The position numbers and the translations under genes are program-made. Of a stretch of DNA of 64,000 nt, positions 27,147-39,350 are shown in pieces (position 1 is the first letter of the stretch; every line of letters starts with the position of its first letter). This stretch comes from Ahniella affigens. Its GTDB lineage: Bacteria > Pseudomonadota > Gammaproteobacteria > Xanthomonadales > Ahniellaceae. Under the pieces are notes generated by a model, which worked only from the letters and a program-made list of their open reading frames with translations, had not been told where the DNA came from and made no database searches. The DNA lies in assembly GCF_003015185.1 (NCBI RefSeq), contig NZ_CP027860.1, forward strand, positions 4,144,501-4,208,500, written 5' to 3'.

Positions 27147-27671
27147 TTAGGCTTTCTTGGCTTCTTTCAGCGTGATCTTCTCGCCAGCGTAACGGACACC
27201 CTTGCCCTTGTAAGGCTCTGGCGGACGGAACGCGCGGATCTTGGCGGCGGTCTCACCGACGCGCTGCTTGTCCGCACCCGAAATCAGGATTTCGGTCTGC
27301 GTCGGGGCAGCGAGGGTGATGCCTTCCGGGGCCTTGAACACAACCGGGTGCGAGAAGCCCAGGGTCAGATTCAGGTCCTTGCCCGCGAGGGCAGCGCGGT
27401 AGCCGACGCCGACCAGCTCAAGCTTGCGCTCATAGCCTGCCGACACACCGGTCACCATGTTGTTCAGCAGCGCACGCAGCGTGCCAGCCATGGCCGTGCT
27501 GTCGCCCTGGGCGGTCAGCTGGATCACACCGTTCTCGACCTTGACGTCGACATCGGTCGGACGCGCAATCGAGAGTGCACCCTTCGGGCCTTTCAACGCG
27601 ACTTTGTCGGCGCTGATCTGGCATTCCACGCCCTTCGGCAGGGCAATTGGTTTCTTCGCAACTCGTGACAT
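27147..27671 (-). CDS. rplF: 50S ribosomal protein L6
   Basis: 174 residues from ATG at 27671 ([16 protein letters not shown]); nine upstream codons in frame are not family-like. Two homologous domains are seen, the second with GFSHPVVF and the C-terminal motif [16 protein letters not shown]. It sits near the sarcin-ricin loop. Confidence 0.97.
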   Translation of the reverse strand: MSRVAKKPIALPKGVECQISADKVALKGPKGALSIARPTDVDVKVENGVIQLTAQGDSTAMAGTLRALLNNMVTGVSAGYERKLELVGVGYRAALAGKDLNLTLGFSHPVVFKAPEGITLAAPTQTEILISGADKQRVGETAAKIRAFRPPEPYKGKGVRYAGEKITLKEAKKA

Positions 27672-27682
27672 CGCAGCGCTCC

Positions 27683-28078
27683 TTAGGAAACGAGGCAAAT
27701 CACTTCGCCGCCCAGGCCTTTGGCACGGGCTTGAGCGTCAGTCATGACGCCTGCAGAAGTGGAGATGATGGAAATACCGAGACCGTTCAGCACCTTCGGC
27801 AGTTCGTCCTTGCCACGGTATTGACGCAGGCCCGGACGGCTGACGCGCTGAATGCGCTCAATGGCCGGACGGCCCATGTAGTAGCGCAAAGCGATTTCGA
27901 GTTCCTTCTTGCCTTCGTTGTCGCGCACGGCGACATCGTTGACATAGCCTTCGTTCTTCAGAACGCTGGCGATAGCGAGTTTGCTGTTCGAAGCCGCCAT
28001 CTTCACGCTCGCGCGGCCCATTGCCTGGGCGTTGCGAATTCGCGTGAACATGTCGGCGATTGGATCAGTCATGCTCAT
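27683..28078 (-). CDS. rpsH: 30S ribosomal protein S8
   Basis: 131 residues from ATG at 28078 ([18 protein letters not shown]); the frame is open far upstream through a 250-bp gap that does not encode family sequence. The C-terminal [10 protein letters not shown] and [18 protein letters not shown] are typical. S8 binds helix 21 of 16S rRNA and, in E. coli, represses the spc operon by binding its mRNA. Confidence 0.96.
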   Translation of the reverse strand: MSMTDPIADMFTRIRNAQAMGRASVKMAASNSKLAIASVLKNEGYVNDVAVRDNEGKKELEIALRYYMGRPAIERIQRVSRPGLRQYRGKDELPKVLNGLGISIISTSAGVMTDAQARAKGLGGEVICLVS

Positions 28079-28331
28079 GGTTGAAGCTCCGTGAGGTAGC
28101 ACCGATATCCGGCACCAAATTGTGGTTGGGGATTCGGGAGGCCACAGGGCGAGCCCTGCTCCTGCCGACGGGTCCGACCCTTTAGGGGCCGGATTCCGGT
28201 TTCGGACGCCTAAACGGCGTTCGAGGGGGTTCTTTTTGCTGGCTGGCAAAGCGCCTGCCGGAAAAACGAACATGGCCGCCAGGGCATAGTGCCCTGACGG
28301 CCGGATTTCAAGAGCCAGCTACTATAGCAGA
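28079..28331 (-). promoter_or_regulatory. Unusually long rpsN-rpsH spacer with strong hairpin
   Basis: A 253-bp gap in an otherwise tight operon. A near-perfect 13-bp stem (28274-28286 with 28290-28302) lies 30 bp after rpsN, and on the minus strand TTTTT follows a few bases later. Further small inverted repeats occur towards rpsH. It may be an attenuator, a processing site or an S8 control site; the sequence alone does not decide. Confidence 0.5.
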
Positions 28332-28637
28332 TTACCAGCTGGCCTTGCGCAAGCCCGGGACGTCACCACGCATGGTGGCTTCGCGGAGCTTGTTGCGGCA
28401 GAGCTTGAACTTGCGATAAACGCCACGCGGACGACCGGAGAGTTCGCAGCGGTTACGCATACGGCTCGGGCTGGCGTCGCGCGGCAGCTTTTGCAGCTTG
28501 GCGATGGCTTCCATGCGGTCATCGAAGGAAATCTTCGGGTCCACCGAGATCTTCTTCAGTTCAGCGCGCTTGGCAGCGTACTTCTTGACGGTCTTCGCGC
28601 GCTTGACTTCGCGATTCACCATTGACTGTTTTGCCAT
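28332..28637 (-). CDS. rpsN: 30S ribosomal protein S14
   Basis: 101 residues, the long zinc-free form: the C-terminal part [17 protein letters not shown] has a single Cys rather than the CxxC pairs of the zinc form. Starts [15 protein letters not shown]. Followed by the unusual 253-bp spacer before rpsH. Confidence 0.96.
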   Translation of the reverse strand: MAKQSMVNREVKRAKTVKKYAAKRAELKKISVDPKISFDDRMEAIAKLQKLPRDASPSRMRNRCELSGRPRGVYRKFKLCRNKLREATMRGDVPGLRKASW

Positions 28638-28656
28638 GTCTCAATTACTCGCGAAA

Positions 28657-29196
28657 TCAGTTACGGAACGGGAAGCTGAAGCCTTCCAGCAGAGCTTTCG
28701 CTTCGGCATCGGAACGGGCGGTGGTGGTGATGGCAATGTCCATACCACGGATCGCGTCGATCGCGTCGAAGTTGATTTCTGGGAAGATGATCTGTTCCTT
28801 GATACCGAAGTTGTAGTTGCCCTTGCCATCGAAGGCGCGGCCACTGACACCGCGGAAGTCACGGACGCGCGGCAGCGCGATGGTGACGAGGCGGTCGAGG
28901 AACTCATACATGCGATGGCTGCGCAGCGTGACCTTGCAGCCGATCGGCCAACCGTCACGGATCTTGAAGGTTGCCACCGACTTTCTGGCCTTGGTCGAAA
29001 CCGGCTTCTGGCCGGCGATCTTGGTCATGTCGTCGAGGGCGTTCTCAAGAACCTTCTTGTTGGCGGCCGCTTCACCCACACCCATGTTCAGGGTGATTTT
29101 GGTGAGCTTCGGCACCTGCATCGGGTTCGTGTAGTTGAAGCGCTGCATCAACTTTGGAACGACGGTTTCTTTGTAGTGCTTTTCAAGGCGGGTCAT
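28657..29196 (-). CDS. rplE: 50S ribosomal protein L5
   Basis: 179 residues with [36 protein letters not shown] and the C-terminal [17 protein letters not shown]. Binds 5S rRNA and forms the central protuberance. Lies 10 bp after rplX and 19 bp before rpsN. Confidence 0.97.
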   Translation of the reverse strand: MTRLEKHYKETVVPKLMQRFNYTNPMQVPKLTKITLNMGVGEAAANKKVLENALDDMTKIAGQKPVSTKARKSVATFKIRDGWPIGCKVTLRSHRMYEFLDRLVTIALPRVRDFRGVSGRAFDGKGNYNFGIKEQIIFPEINFDAIDAIRGMDIAITTTARSDAEAKALLEGFSFPFRN

Positions 29197-29206
29197 GGCT
29201 GCTACC

Positions 29207-29533
29207 TCAGACGTCGATCATCTCGCCCGACTTGCGGAATGCGCGAACGCGCACTTGCTTGCCTTCGGAGTTGGTCTTGGTCTTGATGCTGATGCGCTCG
29301 CCCTTGCCCGTTGCCGAGTTGAGCATTTGCACATTGGACTGGTGAATCGGCGCTTCGCGCTCGATGATGCCGCCCGGCTGGTTGGCCTGCGGATTCGGCT
29401 TGGTGTGACGCTTCACGAGCTTGATGCCCTGAACGAACACATTCTCGCCATCGACGCGGATGACCTCGCCCTTTTGGCCCTTTGCGGAGCCGGCGATTAC
29501 GACGACTTGGTCGCCTTTACGGATACGTTTCAT
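29207..29533 (-). CDS. rplX: 50S ribosomal protein L24
   Basis: 108 residues with an N-terminal KOW motif ([19 protein letters not shown] and GEVIRVD) and [14 protein letters not shown]. One of the first proteins to bind 23S rRNA. Standard place between rplN and rplE. Confidence 0.97.
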   Translation of the reverse strand: MKRIRKGDQVVVIAGSAKGQKGEVIRVDGENVFVQGIKLVKRHTKPNPQANQPGGIIEREAPIHQSNVQMLNSATGKGERISIKTKTNSEGKQVRVRAFRKSGEMIDV

Positions 29534-29543
29534 GTCGGGACCC

Positions 29544-29912
29544 TCAGAGCACTTCCGGCGCCAGGGACACGATCTTCATGAAGCGCTCGGAACGCAATTC
29601 ACGCGTTACCGGCCCGAAGATGCGCGTGCCGATCGGCTCGAGCTTGTTGTTGAGCAGCACGGCGGCGTTGCCATCGAAGCGGATCAGCGAACCGTCGGGA
29701 CGGCGCACACCCTTGCGGGTACGCACGACCACGGCGTCGTAGACTTCGCCCTTCTTGACTTTGCCACGCGGGATAGCGTCTTTGATCGAGACCTTGATGA
29801 TGTCGCCGATGCCGGCGTAGCGACGCTTGGAGCCGCCCAGCACCTTGATGCACATCAGTTCTTTGGCGCCCGAATTATCGGCGGCGGCCAGGTGGGATTG
29901 CATTTGAATCAT
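29544..29912 (-). CDS. rplN: 50S ribosomal protein L14
   Basis: 122 residues, full length: [19 protein letters not shown] at the start, [20 protein letters not shown] in the middle and [20 protein letters not shown] near the end. It forms part of the subunit interface and binds the silencing factor RsfS in other bacteria. First gene of the classical spc operon. Confidence 0.98.
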   Translation of the reverse strand: MIQMQSHLAAADNSGAKELMCIKVLGGSKRRYAGIGDIIKVSIKDAIPRGKVKKGEVYDAVVVRTRKGVRRPDGSLIRFDGNAAVLLNNKLEPIGTRIFGPVTRELRSERFMKIVSLAPEVL

Positions 29913-29924
29913 GGCAATTCTCCC

Positions 29925-30185
29925 TTAGCCGGCTCGCGCGACGATTTCGACGACGCGCCAGTTTTTGGTCTTGGACAGCGGCGCGCATTCAGCGAGCCGC
30001 ACGAGATCGCCTTCCTGGCACTCGTTGTTCTCGTCGTGCGCGTGCACCTTGGTGGAACGACGCAGGATCTTGCCGTACAGGTCGTGGGCGGCCTGACGCT
30101 CGAGCAGGACGGTGACCGTCTTCTGCATCTTGTTGCTGACAACGCGACCCTGGATCGTGCGCGTCTCTTTTTGATTTTCGCTCAT
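29925..30185 (-). CDS. rpsQ: 30S ribosomal protein S17
   Basis: 86 residues, OB fold, with [20 protein letters not shown] and [19 protein letters not shown]. Early 16S rRNA binder. Last gene of the S10 operon, 12 bp before rplN. Confidence 0.96.
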   Translation of the reverse strand: MSENQKETRTIQGRVVSNKMQKTVTVLLERQAAHDLYGKILRRSTKVHAHDENNECQEGDLVRLAECAPLSKTKNWRVVEIVARAG

Positions 30186-30195
30186 GACGCTGTCC

Positions 30196-30381
30196 TTACT
30201 TCTTCTGACCGAGCACGGTTTTGGCCCGGGCGACGTCCTTGCGGACCCGCTTGATCTGGTGCGTTTGCGTCAGCTGACCGCTGCCACGCTGCATGCGCAG
30301 GTTAAACTGCTCCTGACGCAGCTCAGCGATGTGGGCGCTGAGCTCCTGGGCACTCTTGGTTTTTAGTTCTTTGGTTTCCAT
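30196..30381 (-). CDS. rpmC: 50S ribosomal protein L29
   Basis: 61 residues, two helices, with [19 protein letters not shown] and the ending [17 protein letters not shown]. Sits at the exit tunnel near the trigger factor site. Its first base overlaps the rplP stop by one. Confidence 0.95.
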   Translation of the reverse strand: METKELKTKSAQELSAHIAELRQEQFNLRMQRGSGQLTQTHQIKRVRKDVARAKTVLGQKK

Positions 30382-30794
30382 TAGCGCACCTGGCGAGTCA
30401 CAAACGTGGTACGGACCGACAGCTTCGCCGCGGCGAGGCGGAATGCCTCACGCGCCGTCGCTTCCGGCACACCTTCCATTTCGTACAGGACGCGACCCGG
30501 GGCGATCACTGCCACCCAGAACTCGACGTTACCCTTACCGCTACCCATACGAACTTCAATGGGCTTGCGGGTAATCGGCTTATCCGGAAACACTCGGATC
30601 CAGAGCTTGCCGCCGCGCTTGACGAAGCGGGAGATAGTACGACGAGCCGCCTCGATTTGGCGAGCGGTAATGTGGCCGTGGGTGGTGGCCTTCAGCCCGT
30701 ATTCACCAAAACTGACATTGGCGCCCACTTGGCTGAGACCGCGGTTGCGGCTCTTGTGGACCTTACGGTATTTGGTACGTGAAGGTTGCAACAT
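30381..30794 (-). CDS. rplP: 50S ribosomal protein L16
   Basis: 137 residues: [53 protein letters not shown] and [15 protein letters not shown], all typical. It helps position the A-site tRNA acceptor. The start is 3 bp after rpsC; it overlaps rpmC by one base. Confidence 0.97.
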   Translation of the reverse strand: MLQPSRTKYRKVHKSRNRGLSQVGANVSFGEYGLKATTHGHITARQIEAARRTISRFVKRGGKLWIRVFPDKPITRKPIEVRMGSGKGNVEFWVAVIAPGRVLYEMEGVPEATAREAFRLAAAKLSVRTTFVTRQVR

Positions 30795-30797
30795 GGC

Positions 30798-31553
<756 letters not shown>

Positions 31554-31565
31554 CGTATGCCTCGC

Positions 31566-31901
31566 TTAGCTCTTGGTACCGACGACCACAGTGATGTGGC
31601 TGGTGCGCTTCAGGATGCGCGACGCGCGGCCCTTGGCACGGGCGTACAGGCGTTTCAACACCGGACCTTCGTCAACGAAGATCTTGGTGACGCTCAGTTC
31701 GTCGATGTCCGCACCCTGGTTGTTTTCCGCATTCGCGATCGCAGAGTGCAGCACCTTGAACACGATGCCTGCAGCTTTCTTGTTGTGAAACTTCAGCACG
31801 CTTTCAGCGCGTGCCACCGGCAAGCCGCGAACAAGATCCGCCACCAGGCGGACCTTTTGCGGCGAGATGCGCGCGGTGCGCAGTACAGCTTTCGCTTCCA
31901 T
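31566..31901 (-). CDS. rplV: 50S ribosomal protein L22
   Basis: 111 residues with [20 protein letters not shown] and the tunnel-lining loop [20 protein letters not shown], where macrolide-resistance changes arise in other bacteria; none is evident. Standard place between rpsS and rpsC. Confidence 0.97.
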   Translation of the reverse strand: MEAKAVLRTARISPQKVRLVADLVRGLPVARAESVLKFHNKKAAGIVFKVLHSAIANAENNQGADIDELSVTKIFVDEGPVLKRLYARAKGRASRILKRTSHITVVVGTKS

Positions 31902-31912
31902 CGCGGTTCTCC

Positions 31913-32191
31913 TTACTTGCCAGCGGCTTTCTTATCGCCGCCGTGTGCTTTGAACGTACGGGTCACCGCAAACTCGCCGAGCTTGTGGCCAACCATGTTC
32001 TCGTTGACCAGCACCGGGACGTGCGCCTTGCCGTTGTGGACGGCAATGGTCATACCGACCATTTCCGGAATGATCATCGAGCGACGCGACCAGGTCTTGA
32101 TCGGGCGCTTGCTGTTCGCGGCCGCAGTGGCCTCGACTTTCTTCAGCAGGTGCAGGTCGATGAAGGGACCTTTCTTCAGTGAACGTGCCAT
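31913..32191 (-). CDS. rpsS: 30S ribosomal protein S19
   Basis: 92 residues: [40 protein letters not shown] and [20 protein letters not shown]. Forms the S13-S19 head complex near the A site. Lies 6 bp after rplB. Confidence 0.97.
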   Translation of the reverse strand: MARSLKKGPFIDLHLLKKVEATAAANSKRPIKTWSRRSMIIPEMVGMTIAVHNGKAHVPVLVNENMVGHKLGEFAVTRTFKAHGGDKKAAGK

Positions 32192-32197
32192 GGTCGA

Positions 32198-33025
32198 TTA
32201 ACCCCTACGATCGCGGACAATGAAGCGCTCAGTGCGCTTGTTCTTACGGGTCTTGTAACCCTTGGTCGGCATGCCCCATGGGGACACCGGATGCGGGTTA
32301 CCCTGGCCTGCGCGTGCTTCACCACCACCGTGCGGATGGTCAACCGGGTTCATCGCCGCACCGCGAACGGTCGGGCGAATACCACGCCAGCGCTGGGCAC
32401 CGGCCTTACCGATCTTGCGCAGGTTGTGCTCGTCGTTGCCGACTTCACCGATGGTGGCGCGGCAATCAACTGGCACCTTGCGCATTTCGCCGGAGCGAAG
32501 ACGCAGCGTGGCGTAACCCATTTCGCGAGCGACGAGCTGGACGGACGCACCGGCCGAGCGGGCCAGCTGCGCACCCTTGCCCGGGCGCAGTTCAATGCAG
32601 TGCACCTGCGTACCGACCGGGATGTTCCGGAGCGGCAGCGAGTTACCGACCTTGATCGGCGCATCCTTGCCGGCGATCAGCTGATCACCCACCTTGATGC
32701 CCTTCGGCGAGATGATGTAGCGACGTTCCCCGTCGACGTAGCACAGCAGAGCAATGTGAGCCGTGCGGTTCGGATCGTATTCGATCCGTTCCACGCGCGC
32801 CGGAATGCCTTCCTTGTCACGCTTGAAATCGACGACGCGATAGTTCTGCTTGTGACCACCGCCCTTGTGACGGGTGGTGATGCGGCCGTAATGGTTACGA
32901 CCACCGGTCTTGTTCTGCGACTCGGTCAGAGCCGCGAGCGGACCGCCCTTGTGCAAGCCTGGGGTCTTGACGGCCACCATTGAGCGGCGACCGGCAGAGG
33001 TTGGCTTAAATGTAATCAGTGCCAT
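32198..33025 (-). CDS. rplB: 50S ribosomal protein L2
   Basis: 275 residues, full length, with [20 protein letters not shown], the OB and SH3-like domains, and the conserved C-terminal loop [18 protein letters not shown] close to the peptidyl-transferase centre, containing the His associated with that activity in E. coli. Confidence 0.98.
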   Translation of the reverse strand: MALITFKPTSAGRRSMVAVKTPGLHKGGPLAALTESQNKTGGRNHYGRITTRHKGGGHKQNYRVVDFKRDKEGIPARVERIEYDPNRTAHIALLCYVDGERRYIISPKGIKVGDQLIAGKDAPIKVGNSLPLRNIPVGTQVHCIELRPGKGAQLARSAGASVQLVAREMGYATLRLRSGEMRKVPVDCRATIGEVGNDEHNLRKIGKAGAQRWRGIRPTVRGAAMNPVDHPHGGGEARAGQGNPHPVSPWGMPTKGYKTRKNKRTERFIVRDRRG

Positions 33026-33036
33026 GTGTGTGGACC

Positions 33037-33333
33037 TCAGGGCTTGGCAATGACGTCGATCGACTGGCCGTCGGCAAGGCTGATGTACGCCTTGCGCAGG
33101 CCGGCGCGCTGACCGGAACGATTGCGGAACATCTTGTTCTTGCCCTTGACGTTGACGACGTTGACCGCCGTCACAGTGACCTTGAACAGTTCTTCAACCG
33201 CTTTCTTGACGTCCGTCTTGGTCGCCGTCTGGGCGACTTCGAAGACATACTGGTTGGCTGCTTCCTGCAGGCGCGCTGTCTTTTCAGAGATCAGCGGCGT
33301 GCGGAGCACTTGCAGCAGGCGTTCGTTACTCAT
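33037..33333 (-). CDS. rplW: 50S ribosomal protein L23
   Basis: 98 residues from ATG at 33333, which overlaps the rplD stop as ATGA and has GAGGAG upstream; an earlier GTG at 33342 would bury that site. Contains [19 protein letters not shown] and [20 protein letters not shown]. Docking site for trigger factor and SRP at the tunnel exit. Confidence 0.96.
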   Translation of the reverse strand: MSNERLLQVLRTPLISEKTARLQEAANQYVFEVAQTATKTDVKKAVEELFKVTVTAVNVVNVKGKNKMFRNRSGQRAGLRKAYISLADGQSIDVIAKP

Positions 33334-33938
33334 GCCAGCCACTCCTCAATTTTCTTCAGGGCGTCAACCGTGACCACGACATGCTCGGCGCGGATCAGAT
33401 CGACCGGATTCACGCTGGCAGTGTCGAGCACGGCCACGTGCGGCAGGTTGCGCGCAGCCAGGAACAGCGCTTCGGTACCGGTGTCGGTCACGATCAGCGT
33501 GCGACCCAGGCCGTAGCCGGCCAACTTGGCGGCGAGCAGCTTGGTCTTGGCAGCCTCGACATCGAACGCGTCGACGACTTTGAGGCGCTCTTGACGGTTC
33601 AGCTCGGCCAGGATCGTCGCGACTGCAGCGCGATACATCTTGCGGTTGACCTTTTGCTCAAAGCTCCGCGGACGGGCTGCGAACGCACGACCACCACCGA
33701 CGAAGATCGGGGCGCGGTAGTCACCGTGACGGGCGCCGCCACCCTTCTGCTTCTTGAACTTCTTGGTCGTACCGGACAAGTCGGAACGCGATTTCTGGGC
33801 CTTGGTACCCGCGCGACCGGCATTGCGGTAGGCGGTTACCACCTGGTGCACCAGATCTTCGGTGAACTCACGGCCAAAGATGGCGTCATTCAGAGTCACC
33901 GGCTTCTTGCTATCAAGCGTATTGATTTGCATGGCCAC
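33330..33938 (-). CDS. rplD: 50S ribosomal protein L4
   Basis: 202 residues with the extended tunnel loop ([20 protein letters not shown]) and the globular part ending [20 protein letters not shown]. In E. coli L4 also represses its own S10 operon through the rpsJ leader; here only about 60 bp separate tuf and rpsJ, so such a leader may be absent. Confidence 0.97.
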   Translation of the reverse strand: MAMQINTLDSKKPVTLNDAIFGREFTEDLVHQVVTAYRNAGRAGTKAQKSRSDLSGTTKKFKKQKGGGARHGDYRAPIFVGGGRAFAARPRSFEQKVNRKMYRAAVATILAELNRQERLKVVDAFDVEAAKTKLLAAKLAGYGLGRTLIVTDTGTEALFLAARNLPHVAVLDTASVNPVDLIRAEHVVVTVDALKKIEEWLA

Positions 33939-33941
33939 TCC

Positions 33942-34586
33942 TTACTTCGCCTTGGCTGCTGGGCGAACAACGACGTCGCCATTCTTGGCGCCCGGCACTG
34001 CTCCCTTGATCGCGATCAGCCCACGTTCGGCGTCAATGCGCACGACCGTCAGGTTGACTGCGGTCTGATTCACCGCACCCATGTGACCCGACATCTTCTT
34101 GCCGGGAAACACGCGACCCGGCGTCTGACGCTGGCCGATGGAACCCGGCGAGCGATGCGACAGCGAGTTACCGTGGGTGGCATCACCCATGGTGAAGTGG
34201 TGGCGCTTGATCGTGCCCTGGAAGCCCTTACCCTTGGTGACGCCAGCGACATCGACCATCTGACCGACGGCAAACAGCTCGTCGACCTTGATCTCGTTGC
34301 CCACCGCGTACTTCGAGATCTCTGCGTCAGCGACGCGGAACTCCCACAGGCCGCGACCCGCCTCGACCTGCGCTTTCGCGTAGTGGCCAGCGGTCGGTTT
34401 GTCGATCAGCGAGGCGCGCTTTTTGCCCGCCGTCACTTGGATGGCGGTGTAGCCGTCCGTTTCTTTGGTCTTCACTTGGGTCACGCGGTTCGGCGAGGCT
34501 TCAATCAGCGTCACCGGGACCGACTCACCCGCGTCGGTGAAGACGCGTGTCATGCCGCATTTGCGGCCAACTAGTCCGATACTCAT
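33942..34586 (-). CDS. rplC: 50S ribosomal protein L3
   Basis: 214 residues, starting [20 protein letters not shown], with [17 protein letters not shown] and the central loop [20 protein letters not shown] that reaches to the peptidyl-transferase centre. Lies 22 bp after rpsJ. Confidence 0.97.
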   Translation of the reverse strand: MSIGLVGRKCGMTRVFTDAGESVPVTLIEASPNRVTQVKTKETDGYTAIQVTAGKKRASLIDKPTAGHYAKAQVEAGRGLWEFRVADAEISKYAVGNEIKVDELFAVGQMVDVAGVTKGKGFQGTIKRHHFTMGDATHGNSLSHRSPGSIGQRQTPGRVFPGKKMSGHMGAVNQTAVNLTVVRIDAERGLIAIKGAVPGAKNGDVVVRPAAKAK

Positions 34587-34608
34587 TTTTCTGTCCTGTT
34601 ACGGCGCT

Positions 34609-34920
34609 TTAATACAACTTGATCTGGACATCCACGCCAGCGGCGAGATCAAGTTTCATCAGCGCATCTACGGTCTTGTCGTTGGGGTCAACGATATCGA
34701 GAACGCGTTTGTGGGTACGGGTCTCGTACTGATCACGTGCGTCCTTATCGGCATGCGGCGACACCAGAATGGTGTAGCGCTCGATCTTGGTCGGAAGCGG
34801 AATCGGACCGTGCACTTGCGCGCCGGTACGCTTCGCGGTTTCGACGATTTCGCTGGCGGACTTATCGATCAGGCGATGATCGTAAGCTTTCAGACGAATA
34901 CGAATTTTCTGGTCTGCCAT
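34609..34920 (-). CDS. rpsJ: 30S ribosomal protein S10 (NusE)
   Basis: 103 residues from ATG at 34920 ([19 protein letters not shown]); the frame runs 12 codons further but without family match. Contains [19 protein letters not shown]. Besides its place in the 30S head it partners NusB in antitermination and binds NusG. First gene of the S10 operon, 61 bp after tuf. Confidence 0.97.
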   Translation of the reverse strand: MADQKIRIRLKAYDHRLIDKSASEIVETAKRTGAQVHGPIPLPTKIERYTILVSPHADKDARDQYETRTHKRVLDIVDPNDKTVDALMKLDLAAGVDVQIKLY

Positions 34921-34941
34921 GTGCCAATTCCTTGGTTCGGA

Positions 34942-34965
34942 ACACGGGGCGCGCACACCCCGTGT
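34942..34965 (-). terminator. Hairpin between tuf and rpsJ
   Basis: ACACGGGG (34942-34949) pairs perfectly with CCCCGTGT (34958-34965). There is no U-tract beyond it, so it may be a processing or attenuation element rather than a full terminator. Confidence 0.45.
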
Positions 34966-34981
34966 CGCTCGTTAATGTTTA

Positions 34982-36172
34982 TTACTTGATGATCTTGGCG
35001 ACGACGCCGGCACCGACGGTGCGGCCACCTTCACGGATCGCAAAGCGCAGGCCTTCGTCCATCGCGACCGGCACAATCAGCTGCACCTTGATCTTGATGT
35101 TGTCGCCCGGCATCACCATCTCGACGCCTTCCGGCAGTTCGCACGAACCGGTCACGTCTGTCGTACGGAAGTAGAACTGCGGACGGTAGCCCTTGAAGAA
35201 CGGCGTATGACGGCCACCCTCGTCCTTCGACAGCACGTAGATCTCGGCTTCGAAGTCCGTGTGCGGCGTGATCGAACCTGGCTTGCACAGCACCTGGCCG
35301 CGCTCCACGTCATCACGCTTCGTGCCGCGCAGCAGCAGACCGGCGTTGTCGCCTGCCTGACCCTGGTCGAGCAACTTGCGGAACATTTCCACGCCCGTGA
35401 CCGTCGTCTTCTGCGTCGGACGGATACCGACGATTTCGATTTCGTCGCCCACCTTGATGATGCCGCGCTCAATACGACCCGTCACCACCGTGCCGCGACC
35501 CGAGATCGAGAACACGTCTTCGACCGGCATCAGGAACGGCTTGTCGACGTCACGCTTCGGCTCCGGAATGTACGTATCCAGCGCGTCCACCAGCTTGATG
35601 ATCGCCGGCACGCCGATTTCGCTCTGGTCGCCTTCCAGCGCCTTCAGGGCCGAACCCTTGATGATCGGGGTGTCGTCGCCTGGGAAGTTGTACTTCGACA
35701 GCAGTTCACGGACTTCCATTTCGACCAGCTCGAGCAGCTCGGCGTCGTCGACCATGTCAGCCTTGTTCATGAACACCACGATGTACGGCACACCGACCTG
35801 GCGAGCCAGCAGGATGTGCTCACGCGTCTGCGGCATCGGGCCGTCAGCGGCCGAGCACACCAGAATCGCGCCGTCCATCTGCGCCGCACCCGTGATCATG
35901 TTCTTCACGTAGTCGGCGTGGCCCGGGCAGTCCACGTGCGCGTAGTGACGCGTCGGGCTTTCGTACTCAACGTGCGCCGTCGAAATCGTAATACCGCGCG
36001 CCTTCTCTTCCGGCGCTGCGTCGATCTGATCGTACGCCTTGAATTCGCCACCGAAACGCTCTGCGCCAACCTTCGTCAGCGCCGCCGTCAGCGTCGTCTT
36101 GCCGTGGTCAACGTGACCGATCGTGCCGACGTTTACGTGCGGCTTGGTGCGCTCAAATTTACCTTTTGCCAT
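34982..36172 (-). CDS. tuf: Elongation factor Tu (copy in the str operon)
   Basis: 396 residues. GTPase motifs are [10 protein letters not shown] (P-loop), DCPGHADYV (switch II) and NKADMV; effector region [12 protein letters not shown]. The protein delivers aminoacyl-tRNA to the ribosome. The protein is identical to that of the second copy at 51783-52973, with only about six synonymous base differences, all in the first third of the gene. Last gene of rpsL-rpsG-fusA-tuf. Confidence 0.98.
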   Translation of the reverse strand: MAKGKFERTKPHVNVGTIGHVDHGKTTLTAALTKVGAERFGGEFKAYDQIDAAPEEKARGITISTAHVEYESPTRHYAHVDCPGHADYVKNMITGAAQMDGAILVCSAADGPMPQTREHILLARQVGVPYIVVFMNKADMVDDAELLELVEMEVRELLSKYNFPGDDTPIIKGSALKALEGDQSEIGVPAIIKLVDALDTYIPEPKRDVDKPFLMPVEDVFSISGRGTVVTGRIERGIIKVGDEIEIVGIRPTQKTTVTGVEMFRKLLDQGQAGDNAGLLLRGTKRDDVERGQVLCKPGSITPHTDFEAEIYVLSKDEGGRHTPFFKGYRPQFYFRTTDVTGSCELPEGVEMVMPGDNIKIKVQLIVPVAMDEGLRFAIREGGRTVGAGVVAKIIK

Positions 36173-36203
36173 GACTGCAAAACCTCAAAAAAATGCTGTT
36201 GGA

Positions 36204-38297
<2,094 letters not shown>

Positions 38298-38309
38298 GAT
38301 CTCTCTCGC

Positions 38310-38777
38310 TTACCAACGGTAATGCGCAAACGCCTTATTGGCGTCGGCCATACGGTGGGTTTCTTCGCGCTTCTTGACCGCGCCACCGCGGTTTTCGGCA
38401 GCGTCGATCAGCTCGCCAGCGAGCTTGCGCGGCATGGAGGTCTCACCGCGCTTGCGCGCAGCTTCGATCGTCCAGCGCATGGCAAGTGCCAGACGACGGG
38501 CTGGGCGGACTTCGACCGGCACCTGATACGTGGCACCACCGACGCGACGAGACTTGACCTCGACTGCCGGAGCGACGTTGTTCAGGGCCTTCTCGACCAG
38601 GTTGATCGAATCGGCGTTCTTTTCGCCGATCACGTCGAGCGCACCGTAGACGATGCCTTCGGCGACCGATTTCTTACCGCTCTTCATCACCATATTGATG
38701 AAGCGAGCGATCATTTCACTGCCATGCTTGGGGTCAGCAATGACAGCGCGTTGTGGAGTAGAGCCTTTACGCGACAT
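38310..38777 (-). CDS. rpsG: 30S ribosomal protein S7
   Basis: 155 residues with [19 protein letters not shown]-like [39 protein letters not shown] and the C-terminal [20 protein letters not shown]. Nucleates the 30S head. Also the autoregulator of the str operon in E. coli; the rpsL-rpsG gap here is only 23 bp. Confidence 0.97.
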   Translation of the reverse strand: MSRKGSTPQRAVIADPKHGSEMIARFINMVMKSGKKSVAEGIVYGALDVIGEKNADSINLVEKALNNVAPAVEVKSRRVGGATYQVPVEVRPARRLALAMRWTIEAARKRGETSMPRKLAGELIDAAENRGGAVKKREETHRMADANKAFAHYRW

Positions 38778-38800
38778 AGCGAATGCCTTGATTCAGAGAA

Positions 38801-39175
38801 TTAGCTTTTCGGGCGCTTGGCGCCGTACTTGGAACGACTTTGGCGGCGCTTGGCAACGCCAGAGGCGTCCAACGAGCCACGCACCGTGTGATAGCGCACG
38901 CCCGGCAGGTCTTTAACGCGACCGCCGCGGATGAGCACCACAGAGTGTTCCTGGAGATTGTGACCTTCGCCGCCGATATAGCTGATCACCTCGAAGCCAT
39001 TGGTCAAACGGACCTTGGCAACCTTACGAAGGGCCGAGTTCGGCTTCTTCGGGGTGGTCGTGTACACGCGCGTGCAAACACCACGGCGTTGCGGGCACTT
39101 CGCGAGCGCCGGAGAGGCACTCTTGTAGGTCTTCGGGCTGCGCGCGCGGCGCACCAGCTGATTGATCGTCGACAT
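38801..39175 (-). CDS. rpsL: 30S ribosomal protein S12
   Basis: 124 residues from ATG at 39175 ([14 protein letters not shown]). The streptomycin-contact lysines are both wild type ([11 protein letters not shown] and [17 protein letters not shown]), so no resistance substitution is present. Decoding-centre protein. First gene of the str operon, with its own promoter and a hairpin-bearing leader upstream. Confidence 0.97.
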   Translation of the reverse strand: MSTINQLVRRARSPKTYKSASPALAKCPQRRGVCTRVYTTTPKKPNSALRKVAKVRLTNGFEVISYIGGEGHNLQEHSVVLIRGGRVKDLPGVRYHTVRGSLDASGVAKRRQSRSKYGAKRPKS

Positions 39176-39204
39176 ATTTTCAAAGAGTCCTGAGAAACGA
39201 AATG

Positions 39205-39230
39205 ACAGGCCAGCACTAGCTGGCCTGTCA
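39205..39230 (-). promoter_or_regulatory. Leader hairpin of the str operon mRNA
   Basis: GACAGGCCAGC and GCTGGCCTGTC form an 11-bp stem with a 4-base loop. It lies right after the expected transcription start and 30 bp before rpsL. No U-run follows on the minus strand, so it is more likely a stability or control element than a terminator. Confidence 0.55.
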
Positions 39231-39238
39231 GCTTTGAG

Positions 39239-39268
39239 ACTGTAGCAGGCGCGCAACGATTCCGTCAA
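39239..39268 (-). promoter_or_regulatory. Sigma-70 promoter of the rpsL-rpsG-fusA-tuf operon
   Basis: On the minus strand TTGACG (39268-39263) and TACAGT (39244-39239) are spaced by 18 bp. It follows two terminators behind rpoC and precedes the leader hairpin, giving the str operon its own start. Confidence 0.65.
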
Positions 39269-39296
39269 CGCACACTGCGCTGCATCCATGCACCCG

Positions 39297-39350
39297 AAAA
39301 CGAGGCTCATCCTAAGCCTCATTTCGATTTAAAAACGCCTACTTAGGCGT
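39297..39350 (-). terminator. Tandem terminators of the rpoBC operon
   Basis: The first hairpin, ACGCCTA/AGGCGT with TTTTT (39331-39350), includes the rpoC stop codon in its loop region. The second, GAGGCTTAGGATGAGCCTC followed by GTTTT (39297-39320), comes 10 bases later. Together they separate rpoC from the str operon. Confidence 0.7.
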
